A stretch of 64,000 nucleotides of DNA from DASWNP01 sp036399175 (GCA_036399175.1 DASWNP010000052.1:1-64000); one strand, 5' to 3'; positions 33,998 to 43,386 are shown, counted from the stretch's first letter. The notes: generated by a model from the letters alone, not told the origin. A program made the numbers and translations.

Positions 33998-34360
33998 TCA
34001 TTGCGTCAGCCGTTGCTCGCCTGAGCGTGCGCGCCTGCGATTTATGAAGTAGGGGATAAGGAGATAACCGGCGAGGCCGAAGACGAGGTTGAGAATCGTT
34101 CCGCCAATCATCACGACGAGCAGGATGAGCAGCATGAAGCCGTCGAGCATAGGGATGAGGCCGGAGGGGGGCTTCGACTGCTGATGGAGGAAGATGGCGA
34201 GAAAGACGACGAAGAAAACCGCCGGCGGGATGACGATGCCCGCCAGTCGCGCCCGCTTGAGATTTCGTTTTCTTATCAGAAGGTAAGCGACCACGCCCAT
34301 CAACTGAAAAGGGATTGCCAGAATCGTCACGTAAAGAAGAAGGAGCAGTAAGTCGCCCAT
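33998..34360 (-). CDS. Small membrane protein, three to four transmembrane helices
   Basis: A 120-aa hydrophobic protein. Transmembrane segments are at about 3-27 (LLLLLLYVTILAIPFQLMGV), 40-60 (AGIVIPPAVFFVVFLAIFL) and 75-105 (FMLLILLVVMIGGTILNLVFG), separated by a basic loop (RKRNLKRAR). The C terminus is basic (NRRRARSGEQRL). I do not recognise a family. It lies upstream of the lipid kinase on the same strand and could be part of the same transcript. Confidence 0.65.
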   Translation of the reverse strand: MGDLLLLLLYVTILAIPFQLMGVVAYLLIRKRNLKRARLAGIVIPPAVFFVVFLAIFLHQQSKPPSGLIPMLDGFMLLILLVVMIGGTILNLVFGLAGYLLIPYFINRRRARSGEQRLTQ

Positions 34361-34397
34361 CAGTCAACGTCTCCGGGGTGGGAACTATGAACTGAGA

Positions 34398-34460
34398 ATA
34401 ATTGAATCATTGAATCATCGGTTCATTGATTCAATGAAAAAATGAATCAATGATTCAATT
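34398..34460. repeat. Heptamer hairpin element (TTGAATCA word)
   Basis: ATTGAATCATTGAATCAT at about 34400-34418 is inverted as ATGAATCAATGATTCAAT at 34442-34459, with GGTTCATTGATTCAATG in between. The MBL-fold gene stops inside the right arm. Confidence 0.8.
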
Positions 34461-35228
34461 CCTCTCGATTTCGAGCCGCAGGCCGTCGCGGGCTTCGATT
34501 GTCTCGCCGTCCCAGAGTTTTCGAGCTTCGGCGGCAAGGTCGATGCCGTCCCATTCGGGGTAGAGGTGCGAGAGCAGGACGCGCCGGGGCGAAGCGAGGC
34601 GCGCGAGGCGCATGGCGTCCGCGAGGTCGAGATGCGTCTCGATAGGCTTACCGCTCGGGAAGGAGCATTCCATCATAAAGAGGCTGACGCCGCGCGCGCA
34701 GGTGGCGAGCGATTCGGTGTAGCCCGTGTCGGACGTGTAGACGACGGATGCGCCGTCCTGGTCGGTCAGACGTAGCGCCAAACTCTCGGCTGTATGCGGC
34801 GTAGAGAAAGTCTCTGCGCGCACGCCCGGCAGCAGCTCAAACTCGGCGCGCGGCGCGACCTCGCAGACTTCGACGGGGAAAGGCTGTTCCATCAGCTTGT
34901 AGGCGCCCGCCGCGTCGAAGGCGCGCAGGAGTTTCCCGAGCCCGCGCCCGCCGTAGATGCGAAGCGGCTTACGACGCTCGCGCGTCTGCGGCGCGTGTCG
35001 TGTGCCGAAAAGAAAAGGGGCGAGGCCGCCGACGTGGTCGAGATGAAAGTGGCTAATCCAGACGGCGTCGAGCCCCGGCCAATCGAGATTCTCTTCGGCC
35101 ATGCGATGAAAGAAGGGGGCGCTCGCGTCGAGCAGCACCGAGCCGCCGGAGGTTCCGAGCCAGTGTGCAGTAGAGGAACGGCGCGCGTGCGGGACGGCTG
35201 TCCCTGAGCCGAGGACGACGAGCTGCAT
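34455..35228 (-). CDS. MBL-fold metal-dependent hydrolase, RNase Z-like
   Basis: A 257-aa metallo-beta-lactamase-fold protein. It begins MQLVVLGSGTAVPHARRSS (RNase Z/ElaC-like start). The zinc motif is SHFHLDHVGG (HxHxDH), then STPHTAESLALRL, VYTSDTGYTE and LLSHLYPEW supply further ligands. It lacks the exosite arm of true tRNase Z and is shorter, so a phosphodiesterase or other hydrolase is more likely. No Shine-Dalgarno stands out. The 382 bp to the divergent OmpA gene contain no gene I can support. Confidence 0.85.
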   Translation of the reverse strand: MQLVVLGSGTAVPHARRSSTAHWLGTSGGSVLLDASAPFFHRMAEENLDWPGLDAVWISHFHLDHVGGLAPFLFGTRHAPQTRERRKPLRIYGGRGLGKLLRAFDAAGAYKLMEQPFPVEVCEVAPRAEFELLPGVRAETFSTPHTAESLALRLTDQDGASVVYTSDTGYTESLATCARGVSLFMMECSFPSGKPIETHLDLADAMRLARLASPRRVLLSHLYPEWDGIDLAAEARKLWDGETIEARDGLRLEIERN

Positions 35229-35610
35229 CTCTTCAATTCTCCGAAACTGCGACGATTTTTCCGAAAAGAGGCTAACAACCCGGCACGCCGAGCGTCAAAC
35301 GCGAACCCGAACCCGGTCGAGCGTTCGAGCGCAAAGCGTCTATATTGAAAGCACTGTCGCCGCTCTCGAAAAGATTTCGCCCGGCCGTTTCTCGCGCCTT
35401 TTGTCCTTCTCCGTCTCCACGCGCCTCGCAATCACCTCGCACGACAAACACAAGTGAATTGCAACCATTCGCGGCTTTGGGCGGCGTACCTTCCCTTGAC
35501 CACACGAAATCGGCAAGGAGCAGTCCAGTCAAAGATAGCCTCGCTAAAGCAACTATGACTTCCGTCTGTCTCGACGACAAGATTCAAAATTCAAGAATGG
35601 AGAAAAACCT

Positions 35611-36651
35611 GTGACCTTTAATTATTCGAGAGCGTCTCAACTCTTTACCCTCCTGCTGCTGCTCGCGCTCGCGCCCGCGACCTTCGCGCAGGATACGAAC
35701 AACACGAGCCAGACCGCGACGGCGCAGACCGCCGCGCGCGGGCAGAAGCTGAAAGTCAAGGGCATCGTCACCGAGCGCACCGCCGACACCTTCACCGTGC
35801 AGGACGTGAGCGGCGCTAAAACGGTCGTCCGCCTGAGCGACCGTGCGAGCGTCAAGACGAAGGGCGGCGTCTTCAGCGGCGGCACGAGCTATCCATCAAC
35901 CAACATACTGCGCGGCCTCAACCTCGAAGTCGAAGGCCGCACGGACGAGACCGGCACGCTCATCGCCGACAAGGTGAGGTTCAACGATTCCGACTTGAGG
36001 GTAGCGCGCTCGTTGCAGGCGCGTGTTGACCCGGTCGAGAACAGAGTCGGCACGGCTGAGAATCGCATCGGTGAGGTGGAGCAGAACGCTTCGCGCCTCT
36101 CAGGTCAGCTGGACGAATTGGCCGCCGTCTCGAACGCGGCGCGCGGCGGCGCAAAAGCCGCGCAGGACACGGCTGATGCCGCGCTCGTCGGCGTCAACGC
36201 CACCAACGAGCGCATCGCGGCGCTCGACGATTACGTCGCGCAGCAGACCTTGACCGTCAACTTCCGCAACCGCAGCGCCGTGCTCTCGCGCGAAGCCAAA
36301 GAGCAGCTCGACCAGCTCGCCACACAGTCGCAGAACGCGCGCGGCTTCGTCTTTGAAGTGAGCGGGTTTGCCAGCGCCGAGGGCGGGCCGGAGGCCAACC
36401 GTCGTCTCAGCCAGCGCCGCGCCGACGCAGTGATTCGCTATCTCGTCGAAGAGCACAGAATCCCTCTGCGCCGCATCATCACGCCCTACGGCTTCGGCGA
36501 AGCTCAGGCCGTCGCCGACAATACGACGCGCGCTGGTCGGCAGCAGAACCGCCGCGTCGAAGTCCGGATGCTCGTCAATCGCGGCCTCGCGCAGCCTGCG
36601 CCCGACATGAATCCGACCAAAGTGACCACGGCGACGACGCCCGAGTTCTAA
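35611..36651 (+). CDS. OmpA-family outer-membrane protein with N-terminal DUF5666-like domain
   Basis: A 346-aa exported protein. The signal peptide (LFTLLLLLALAPATFAQ) follows a GTG start with GGAG 9 nt upstream. Residues 40-130 form an OB-like DUF5666 domain (KVKGIVTERTADTFTVQDV). Residues 135-205 are a coiled-coil linker (RVDPVENRVGTAENRIGEVE). The C-terminal OmpA domain (about 210-330) ends with the NRRVEVRM signature and is expected to bind peptidoglycan. The linker resembles a trimeric or tethering stalk. Confidence 0.85.
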   Translation: MTFNYSRASQLFTLLLLLALAPATFAQDTNNTSQTATAQTAARGQKLKVKGIVTERTADTFTVQDVSGAKTVVRLSDRASVKTKGGVFSGGTSYPSTNILRGLNLEVEGRTDETGTLIADKVRFNDSDLRVARSLQARVDPVENRVGTAENRIGEVEQNASRLSGQLDELAAVSNAARGGAKAAQDTADAALVGVNATNERIAALDDYVAQQTLTVNFRNRSAVLSREAKEQLDQLATQSQNARGFVFEVSGFASAEGGPEANRRLSQRRADAVIRYLVEEHRIPLRRIITPYGFGEAQAVADNTTRAGRQQNRRVEVRMLVNRGLAQPAPDMNPTKVTTATTPEF

Positions 36652-36699
36652 ACTTCGAGCCGGACTAAAAACGACGACGCGACAGTCGTCCGGTAACAA

Positions 36700-36742
36700 A
36701 AGAGACGCGGGACTTGAACATGGTCTCGCGTCTCTTTCATTT
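36700..36742 (+). terminator. Rho-independent terminator of the OmpA gene
   Basis: AGAGACGCGGGAC (36701-36713) and GTCTCGCGTCTCT (36723-36735) pair with one mismatch and are followed by TTCATTTTT. It overlaps the upstream-extended frame of the next gene, which supports that gene's internal start at 36852. Confidence 0.8.
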
Positions 36743-36851
36743 TTGGGCTTTGCGCGCAGCAGACTTGACCGCGCGCGCCGGCTTGCGCTACACCTCTAGC
36801 CAAAGCAGTTTCAAAAGAGTCGAGGGCTCGGGTTCAAAGGAAACAAACTGG

Positions 36852-37439
36852 ATGCATGGCGTCGTTTCGCTGCTCGATGACGAGCACTATGCATTGGTGG
36901 AGAAAATCTGGGATGAGCTGGAGCGCGACTTCGGCGTGCGCGGCATCTACGTGACGCCCTTTCCGCATCTCTCCTATCAGGTGGCCGAAGGCTACGATAT
37001 CGACTCGGTCGAAGCCGTGCTCAGGGAGACGGCGAGCGAATCTCTTCCCTTCAAAATCAGCACCGCCGGGCTCGGCATCTTCAACGTCACGCATCCGGTG
37101 CTCTACATCCCTATCGTGAGAAGCCCGGCGCTCTCCGCCCTCCACGAAAAGCTCTGGCTGCGCATCCCGCGAGTCGCCGACAGCACGGCCACCCGCCACT
37201 ACCAGCCCGAGATGTGGGTTCCGCACATCACGCTCGCACACGGCGACCTCGACTACGCACAGCTTTCCGCCATCGTGCTCGCCTTCAGCGAGCGGCAGTT
37301 TCACTGGGAGATAAACGTCAACAACCTCTCGATGATTTACGACACGGGCACGGAACAGGGGCTCAGATGCCGTTTCAATTTCAACGGCGACGGCGCGCAC
37401 CAAACCAAGCCCTGTGCTCAAGCGACGAAGGAAGACTGA
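36852..37439 (+). CDS. 2'-5' RNA ligase family protein
   Basis: A 195-aa 2H-phosphoesterase-superfamily protein. The two catalytic H-x-T/S motifs are PHLSYQ (near 36) and PHITLA (near 122). Start at MHGVVSLLDDEHY (36852): the longer frame from 36714 would read through the OmpA terminator hairpin. The family cleaves or ligates 2'-5' and cyclic phosphate bonds in RNA or nucleotides; the specific substrate is unknown. bshB1 follows 2 nt later, suggesting an operon. Confidence 0.8.
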   Translation: MHGVVSLLDDEHYALVEKIWDELERDFGVRGIYVTPFPHLSYQVAEGYDIDSVEAVLRETASESLPFKISTAGLGIFNVTHPVLYIPIVRSPALSALHEKLWLRIPRVADSTATRHYQPEMWVPHITLAHGDLDYAQLSAIVLAFSERQFHWEINVNNLSMIYDTGTEQGLRCRFNFNGDGAHQTKPCAQATKED

Positions 37440-37441
37440 AG

Positions 37442-38185
37442 ATGTCAGAGAATCTGGAACTCGACGCGCTGGCCGTCTTCTCGCACCCGGACGACGCGGA
37501 ATTGACGATGGCCGGAACGCTGCTCAAACTCAAACAGTTGGGCTACCGAACGGGAGTGCTCGACGTGACGCGCGGCGAGATGGGCACTCGCGGCACGCCC
37601 GAAGGCCGCGCCGAAGAAGCGCGCGAAGCCGCTCGCCTGTTGAAGCTCGACGTGCGCCTCAACCTCGAACAGCCCGACGGGCACGTCTGGCTGACGGAGG
37701 ATTCGCGCCGCGCGATGGTGCGAGTGTTCAGAACCTACAGGCCGAAGGTCGTCTTCACGGCGCACTGGGACGACCCGCATCCAGACCACGCGGCGACGGC
37801 TCGCATCGTGCGCGAAGCGGCGCGTCTCGCCAGCATGCGCCGCTACGACGAAGAGGCGGGGCAGCCCTCCACGCCCATGCCCGCGCTCGCGCACTCGGCC
37901 TATTCGCGCCTCGTCGTGCCCTCCTTCATCGTCGATGTCTCTGATTTCGTCGAACAGAAGATGGAGGCCATCCGCGCCCACGCCTCGCAGTTCTACCGCC
38001 CCGACGCCGACGAGCCGCAGACGCGCATCAGCGAAAAAGGCTTCCTCCAGATGATTGAATACCGCATGCGCTACTACGGCTCGCTCATCGGCGTCGCCGC
38101 CGGGGAAGCCTTCTACGTCCGCGAAGCCCTCAACATCGACGACCCTGTCAGCCTGCTCACCCGCCCTATGAACATCTACTCCTGA
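37442..38185 (+). CDS. bshB1: Bacillithiol biosynthesis deacetylase BshB1
   Basis: A 247-aa LmbE/PIG-L family zinc deacetylase. It shows the metal-binding SHPDDAEL (14-21), LDVTRGEMGTRGTPEGRAEE, LEQPDGHV and HPDH. It removes the acetyl group from N-acetylglucosaminyl-malate in bacillithiol synthesis. The TRGEMGTRGTPE stretch is characteristic of BshB1. The glycosyltransferase BshA, which makes its substrate, is 10 kb away at 48164; BshC is not seen. It sits 2 nt after the 2'-5' RNA ligase-like gene. Distinguishing BshB1 from other LmbE enzymes rests on motif similarity and the bshA gene. Confidence 0.85.
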   Translation: MSENLELDALAVFSHPDDAELTMAGTLLKLKQLGYRTGVLDVTRGEMGTRGTPEGRAEEAREAARLLKLDVRLNLEQPDGHVWLTEDSRRAMVRVFRTYRPKVVFTAHWDDPHPDHAATARIVREAARLASMRRYDEEAGQPSTPMPALAHSAYSRLVVPSFIVDVSDFVEQKMEAIRAHASQFYRPDADEPQTRISEKGFLQMIEYRMRYYGSLIGVAAGEAFYVREALNIDDPVSLLTRPMNIYS

Positions 38186-38331
38186 ATGTTCCAGAGACAG
38201 GGAAGCCGAACCGGGGCGTCGATAACAGTCTGCGAATGAATGCACCGACCCGACGCTCGTTCGAGAAGCGGTTTGGAGACCGCCCTCAACGTGAGTGGCA
38301 GGATGGTTATAAGGTGAGACTCGGGAAATAG

Positions 38332-38565
38332 CTAATGCGGTTTTTCTTCTGAGCTTTTATAAAGAAGCCGGACGAGCGCCAGTAGGAAGACGAGCGAAAC
38401 TGCGACGACTATCAGCCCCGTTTTGCCGAACAGCATCACAACGGCGAGCGCCCCGAAGATGAGAGTTCCCGGGGGAGCAAACGCCAGAAAGCACGCCGCG
38501 ACGAGGACGGCGATGCGCTTGATGGTCTGACCCGGATTCAGCAAATAGGATGATAGACCCTTCAA
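38332..38565 (-). CDS. Small membrane protein (77 aa)
   Basis: A 77-aa hydrophobic protein. Two transmembrane helices lie at about 17-40 (RIAVLVAACFLAFAPPG) and 42-66 (GALAVVMLFGKTGLIVVAVS), with a charged C terminus (YKSSEEKPH). I do not recognise a family. It is divergent from the surface-glycan cluster and isolated from bshB1 by about 150 bp in which nothing else is seen. Confidence 0.55.
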   Translation of the reverse strand: MKGLSSYLLNPGQTIKRIAVLVAACFLAFAPPGTLIFGALAVVMLFGKTGLIVVAVSLVFLLALVRLLYKSSEEKPH

Positions 38566-38638
38566 AGGCTCGGGCTCAAAGCTTCATATCTCTCTGACCC
38601 CGAAAACGATATAGGAAGATGCTTCGTCGCGCAAATTT

Positions 38639-40372
38639 ATGTCGCGGGAGTATAAAAACAAGCGAAAGTTCTTTCTGCTATCAGCGACCATCCCCGCCGT
38701 CGTCGTATGCTATGTGATTTTTGCATACGGGGTTGATGTGCCGTTCGCGGACGAATGGGAGATAGCTCCTTTTTTTACGAAGAAGGCTCAGGGCAGACTG
38801 GCCTTTTCCGAGTTGTTCGCCCTCGTCAACGAGTACCGCCAATTCTTTCCCAACCTTATCTTCGTCCATCTCGGATGGCTCACAGGCTGGGACGTTCGCT
38901 TTGAGATGCTGCTCAGCTTTCTGTTGGCCTGCCTGGTTTCGCACAACATTTACCGGCTCGGCAGAAGAACGCTGCGACTTGAAGGCGACACTCACCTGTG
39001 GGCGTTCCTTCTATCGAGCCTCATTATCTTTTCCCTCGTGCAGTATGAGAACTGGCTGATGGGTCAGCAGGTAATCTACTTCATCCCCATCGCCTGCGTC
39101 ACCACATGCCTGCTCATTTCTCAAGCCGACATGGGGATTTGGAAGAGATTGATTATCTGCGCCGCGCTGTCAACCGTCAGCTCCTTCTCTTCGGCCAACG
39201 GCATCCTTTGCTGGGTCGTGACCCTGCCCGCGCTCACGAGGGCTGAGAGCTTGAAGGCGTTTGCGAGGCTCAGGTGGCCGACGGCGGTCTGGTGTCTGGG
39301 CTTTGCTCTCTGTGCCGCTCTGTACTTGTACGACTTCCAGAGACCATCCTCGCTGCCTTCAACCTCGGAGTCGCTCTCCAAGCCCTGGCTGGCAGTCGCC
39401 TATTTCCTCTCGCTGTTAGGCTCACCTCTGACCGGATTCAGCCGCTATCTGAGTCCGGTCGCCGTCCTGGTCGGGCTGGCGCTCTCTGTAATGTTCGTCC
39501 GCGCATGGGTCTCATACCTGAAGTGTGTCCCGGACGCCGACCTGAGACGACGGATGCTCTGCTGGCTCATGCTGGGCATCTACTCTGCGGCGACGGCAGC
39601 TTTAATCACCTTCGGGAGAGCGGGATTCGGCCTCTATCAGGCGTTGAACTCCAGATATACGACCTTCTCTCTCTACCTCGTCGTAGCCCTGATTCACCTG
39701 TCAGCAATCGTGCGCGGAGCAGTTGGAAGGCCGCGAGGCGAGAGGCTGCCCCGTGCCCCGAGACGTTTAACTGCTGCAATCGTCATTCTTCTCGGCCTGC
39801 ACCTGCTCGCGACGGTCAACTCCATCCGGCATGTGGGCGAGTTCAGGCTGCGCGTACTACACTCGAAGGCGTGTCTGCTCTTCATCAACCTCGTAGGCGG
39901 TAGATGCCGGGCGCAGGTGAGTCCTGATTTCTCGCTTCTACAGGAGAGGGCGAGGGCGCTCGACGAGCTGGGCTTCCTGCGCCCCGGCCTCTTGAGCAGC
40001 CGACGCGTGAGGGATTTCGCCGAACGGGTCGAGCCTCATCCGGCCTACGGGTCGTTTGAACGATTAATCAGGGAAAGTGGCACGTACGTCGCCTCTGGAA
40101 TCGCCGCGCTGCCCGGCAGGCGCGAGCCCGCCGACGCCGTGCTTTTAACTTACAGGGACGGCGAAGGTCAGGATGTGCTTTTCGCCGTGGCAGAAATGGA
40201 TTATAAAGGGGACTTCCTGAAAAGGCTTCTGAACGAACGGGCTCTCTTTTCCTGGCAACATTCTTTCACATCAGAAGCGATTCCGGCGGGAGCCGGAGAG
40301 CTTTCGGCGTGGGCTTTCGATGCCGACAGTGGGAGAGCATTCAAGCTCGAAGGTGTACACAATTTGCGTTAA
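38639..40372 (+). CDS. Polytopic membrane protein, putative glycan-cluster component
   Basis: A 577-aa integral membrane protein with about ten transmembrane helices between 10 and 430, for example FFLLSATIPAVVVCYVIFAY, FLLSSLIIFSLVQYENW and AIVILLGLHLLATVNSI. A soluble C-terminal domain occupies about 440-577. A DEW motif follows the first helix (VPFADEWEIAPFF), reminiscent of the conserved acidic loop of GT-C glycosyltransferases. It is the first gene of a cluster with a GT2 enzyme, an epimerase and an aminotransferase, so a role in assembling or anchoring a surface glycan is inferred. Confidence 0.75.
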   Translation: MSREYKNKRKFFLLSATIPAVVVCYVIFAYGVDVPFADEWEIAPFFTKKAQGRLAFSELFALVNEYRQFFPNLIFVHLGWLTGWDVRFEMLLSFLLACLVSHNIYRLGRRTLRLEGDTHLWAFLLSSLIIFSLVQYENWLMGQQVIYFIPIACVTTCLLISQADMGIWKRLIICAALSTVSSFSSANGILCWVVTLPALTRAESLKAFARLRWPTAVWCLGFALCAALYLYDFQRPSSLPSTSESLSKPWLAVAYFLSLLGSPLTGFSRYLSPVAVLVGLALSVMFVRAWVSYLKCVPDADLRRRMLCWLMLGIYSAATAALITFGRAGFGLYQALNSRYTTFSLYLVVALIHLSAIVRGAVGRPRGERLPRAPRRLTAAIVILLGLHLLATVNSIRHVGEFRLRVLHSKACLLFINLVGGRCRAQVSPDFSLLQERARALDELGFLRPGLLSSRRVRDFAERVEPHPAYGSFERLIRESGTYVASGIAALPGRREPADAVLLTYRDGEGQDVLFAVAEMDYKGDFLKRLLNERALFSWQHSFTSEAIPAGAGELSAWAFDADSGRAFKLEGVHNLR

Positions 40373-40409
40373 GCGCTCTCATAATTTGAACAGGTTTGAC
40401 GGTGTAAGC

Positions 40410-41177
40410 ATGGACAGTATCAGTCTCTTCTTTCCCGCTTATAATGACTCTCTGACGATTGCCCGTCTGATTTCCGATGCCCTCGCCGTGCTCCCGTCGC
40501 TGACGGACGATTACGAGGTCATCGTCGTCAACGATGGAAGCACCGACGAGACGGCCTCGGTGCTCGACGAAATAGCGCGCCGAACTCCCGGCCTGAAAGT
40601 GATTCATCACGAAAATAACAAGGGCTACGGCGGCGCTCTTCGCTCGGGGTTCAGAGCTGCCAGCAAGGAGCTGGTCTTCTACACGGACGGCGACGGGCAA
40701 TACGACGTGCGAGAGCTGCTCGCCCTGCGCCCGTTGCTCAAGCCCGGGGTGGACGTAGTTAACGGCTACAAGAAAAGGCGGGCTGACGGGGGGCGGCGCA
40801 GGCTTTTGGGCGCAGCCTATAATCACCTCGCGCATCTCTTGTTCAGCCTTCCCGTGCGCGACGTGGATTGCGATTTTCGTCTCCTGAGAAGGAGCGCGCT
40901 GAATCGAGTGGCTCTGTCGTCGTCAAGCGGCGTCATCTGCGTCGAGCTGGTGTACAAGCTGCACCGTGCGGGCTGCTCCTTTGCCGAGATTCCCGTCAGC
41001 CACTACCCGCGCCTCTACGGGCGCTCACAGTTTTTCACGCTCGCGCGCGTCGCTCGCACGGTGTTCGACCTGTTCTCGTTATGGCTTCAGCTCGTCGTGC
41101 TGCCTCGTCTGCCCCGCCGCGCAGCAGCCAGCGCCGCGCGGGCGAGACGCACGGCGAGCGAGGCCGACGTAAAATGA
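40410..41177 (+). CDS. Family 2 glycosyltransferase (dolichyl/polyprenyl-phosphate type)
   Basis: A 255-aa GT-A enzyme. It has FFPAYNDSL, VVNDGSTDETA and ENNKGYGGALRSGF, then the metal-binding YTDGDGQYD. It resembles DPM1-like enzymes that transfer a sugar to polyprenyl phosphate. The tail has a single amphipathic/hydrophobic segment (VFDLFSLWLQLVVLPR). Start at MDSISLF (40410). It overlaps the preceding membrane-protein frame only if the longer start is used. Part of the surface-glycan cluster. Confidence 0.88.
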   Translation: MDSISLFFPAYNDSLTIARLISDALAVLPSLTDDYEVIVVNDGSTDETASVLDEIARRTPGLKVIHHENNKGYGGALRSGFRAASKELVFYTDGDGQYDVRELLALRPLLKPGVDVVNGYKKRRADGGRRRLLGAAYNHLAHLLFSLPVRDVDCDFRLLRRSALNRVALSSSSGVICVELVYKLHRAGCSFAEIPVSHYPRLYGRSQFFTLARVARTVFDLFSLWLQLVVLPRLPRRAAASAARARRTASEADVK

Positions 41178-41266
41178 ACCGCGCCGAATAATAGAGCGTA
41201 GATTAAGAGAACCGCTTCGGTCGGCCAGCGCTTCGGCAGCTACCCGGTAGAGTCTTCGACATCTCG

Positions 41267-42301
41267 ATGAACGTCTCAAAAAAATTTAGTGAATATAAAG
41301 CCCGTTCTGTTCTCATCACGGGCGGCCTCGGTTTCATCGGCAGCAACCTGGCGCACAAGCTCGTCGAGCTGGGCGAAACCGAGGTGATTATCCTCGACGC
41401 GCAGATTCCGGGGCAGGGCGGAAATCTGTTCAACATCGAAGGCATCAGAGAGAAGGTGACGGTGCATTCGGCCAACATGGGCGACGAGTGGGCGGTCAAC
41501 CACATCGTCGCGGGCGTCGATTACATCTTCAACCTGGCCGGCAGCGTCAGCCACCTTGATTCGATGTCTGAGCCGCTCAGAGACCTGGAGCTGAACTGCC
41601 GCGCTCAACTGGTGCTCCTTGAAGCCTGCCGCAGATTCAATCCCCACGTGAAGATTGTTTTCACCAGTACCCGGCAGGTTTACGGTAATCCAATCTATCT
41701 TCCTCTCGACGAGCAACACAGAATCGCGCCGACCGACGTGAACGGCATTAACAAATACGCTGCCGAGAACTACCACCTCCTTTACCGACGCGTCTATGGA
41801 ACGCGCTGCGTCTGCCTGCGGCTGACGAACACCTTCGGGCCGCGACAGCTCATCAGCCACGACAGGCAGGGCTTCATCGGCTGGTTTATCCGCAAGGCTA
41901 TCGACGGGGAAGTCATCGAACTCTTCGGAGACGGCAGACAAAAGCGCGACCTGAATTACGTGGACGACGTGGTTGAGGCTTTGCTGCTCGCAGGCGCGAG
42001 CGAAGTCGGCGAAGGGGAAATCTTTAACCTGGGCGGCGACGTGCCGATAACGCTCAACGATTTGGCCGAAGAGCTAATCGCCATTACCGGATGCGGAGGC
42101 GTCCGCTCTCTTCCTTTTCCGCCGGAGCGGCAGTTGATAGATATCGGCAATTCATTTTCGAGCTACCGGAAAATAGAGTCTGTGCTCGGCTGGCGTCCGA
42201 CGACGCCGCTTCGTGGAGGCTTGGCTCGCACCGTCGAATACTACAAGAAGCACCGCGACCAATACTGGAACACTGATGCCTGTCTCCTTTCTCAACCTTA
42301 A
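41267..42301 (+). CDS. NAD-dependent epimerase/dehydratase with an atypical active site
   Basis: A 344-aa extended SDR for a nucleotide sugar. NAD-binding is by TGGLGFIGSN (18-27). The Ser/Thr position is kept in FTSTRQVYG. The catalytic YxxxK appears as N-G-I-N-K in TDVNGINKYAAENYH: the Tyr is replaced by Asn while the Lys is kept. C-terminal RDLNYVDDVVEA and GWRPTTPLRGGL are typical of the family. The VNGINK variant may define a subfamily with altered chemistry. The aminotransferase gene overlaps its 3' end by 26 bp. Confidence 0.85.
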   Translation: MNVSKKFSEYKARSVLITGGLGFIGSNLAHKLVELGETEVIILDAQIPGQGGNLFNIEGIREKVTVHSANMGDEWAVNHIVAGVDYIFNLAGSVSHLDSMSEPLRDLELNCRAQLVLLEACRRFNPHVKIVFTSTRQVYGNPIYLPLDEQHRIAPTDVNGINKYAAENYHLLYRRVYGTRCVCLRLTNTFGPRQLISHDRQGFIGWFIRKAIDGEVIELFGDGRQKRDLNYVDDVVEALLLAGASEVGEGEIFNLGGDVPITLNDLAEELIAITGCGGVRSLPFPPERQLIDIGNSFSSYRKIESVLGWRPTTPLRGGLARTVEYYKKHRDQYWNTDACLLSQP

Positions 42302-43382
42302 GAGTCAGCACTCGGAAATCGAAACTGAAATCAACTCGGCGCTCTCTCGCGTGCTCAAGGGCGGTCAATACGTCCTCGGTCGTGAGGTAGAAGCTTTCGA
42401 GAAGGAGTGGGCGGGATTCTGCGGTGTGGCCGCCGCCGCCGGAGTCAATAGCGGCACGGACGCGCTCGCACTGGCGCTGGTCGCGTCGGGCGCGGTGCGT
42501 CAGGGCTTCCGAGACGAGGTCGTCACCTCCCCGCTCACGGCAGGCTATACCGCGCTCGCCATCAGGATGGCGGGCGGCCTCCCCATCTTCGCAGACATCG
42601 ACCCGCAGACCTACACGCTCAATCCCGATTCCGTAGAGCGAGCCATCACGCCGCACACGCGCGCTATCGTCCCCGTTCATCTCTACGGTCAGATGGCCGA
42701 CATGGATGCCATTAAGCGTTTGGCCGAGCACCATGACCTCGTCGTCATAGAGGATGCGGCGCAGGCGCACGGTGCGCTGAGCGGGGGCAGGCGCGCCGGG
42801 GCGCACGGTCACGCCGCCGCCTTCAGCTTCTACCCGACCAAAAACCTCGGCGCATACGGCGACGGCGGAGCGGTCACGTCCGACGACTTGAAGCTCATCG
42901 AGCGGGTCAAGGTTTTGCGTCAGGGCGGACACCCCGAGGCCATGCGTGGGAAAGTTGTCGGAGCCAACTCACGCCTCGACGAGCTTCAGGCGGCCGTCTT
43001 ACGGGTTAAGCTCAAACACCTGGATAGATGGAACAAAGTCAGGAGGGAATTGGCCGAAGAGTACAAGTCGTTCTTCGACAGGCGCTCGGGCATCCTGCCC
43101 CCTTCTGCGAATGAGCCGGACGCGCATGTCTTTCACCTCTACGTTGTGCAGCACCCGGAGCGCGAGCGCCTGATTGCTCATCTGAAGCATCGAGGAATCC
43201 AGACGATGATTCACTACCCAGAGCTGCTGCATCGGCAGCCGCTCTTCAGGAGCAGCGCTCAGGGGAGCCTCCCGGTGGCCGAAAGCCTCGTCGGTAAAAT
43301 CCTCTCGCTTCCTCTCCACCCGCACCTCTCTCCCGCCGAGCTTCAAGACCTGAAGAACGCGCTGCTCGCCTTCTCGACGTAG
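42276..43382 (+). CDS. DegT/DnrJ/EryC1/StrS family sugar aminotransferase
   Basis: A 368-aa PLP enzyme. The conserved stretches are NSGTDALALAL, PVHLYGQMADMDAI and EDAAQAHGA, then the PLP-Lys in SFYPTKNLGAYGDGGA. It transfers an amino group to a keto-sugar nucleotide. Start at MPVSFLNLKSQHSE (42276), overlapping the epimerase gene by 26 bp. Together with the epimerase it probably makes an amino-deoxy sugar. Confidence 0.92.
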   Translation: MPVSFLNLKSQHSEIETEINSALSRVLKGGQYVLGREVEAFEKEWAGFCGVAAAAGVNSGTDALALALVASGAVRQGFRDEVVTSPLTAGYTALAIRMAGGLPIFADIDPQTYTLNPDSVERAITPHTRAIVPVHLYGQMADMDAIKRLAEHHDLVVIEDAAQAHGALSGGRRAGAHGHAAAFSFYPTKNLGAYGDGGAVTSDDLKLIERVKVLRQGGHPEAMRGKVVGANSRLDELQAAVLRVKLKHLDRWNKVRRELAEEYKSFFDRRSGILPPSANEPDAHVFHLYVVQHPERERLIAHLKHRGIQTMIHYPELLHRQPLFRSSAQGSLPVAESLVGKILSLPLHPHLSPAELQDLKNALLAFST

Positions 43383-43386
43383 CAGA

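Noticed and set aside
35345..35614. 89-aa plus ORF upstream of the OmpA gene
   Set aside because: It runs into the OmpA start, has no Shine-Dalgarno and lacks any family signature.
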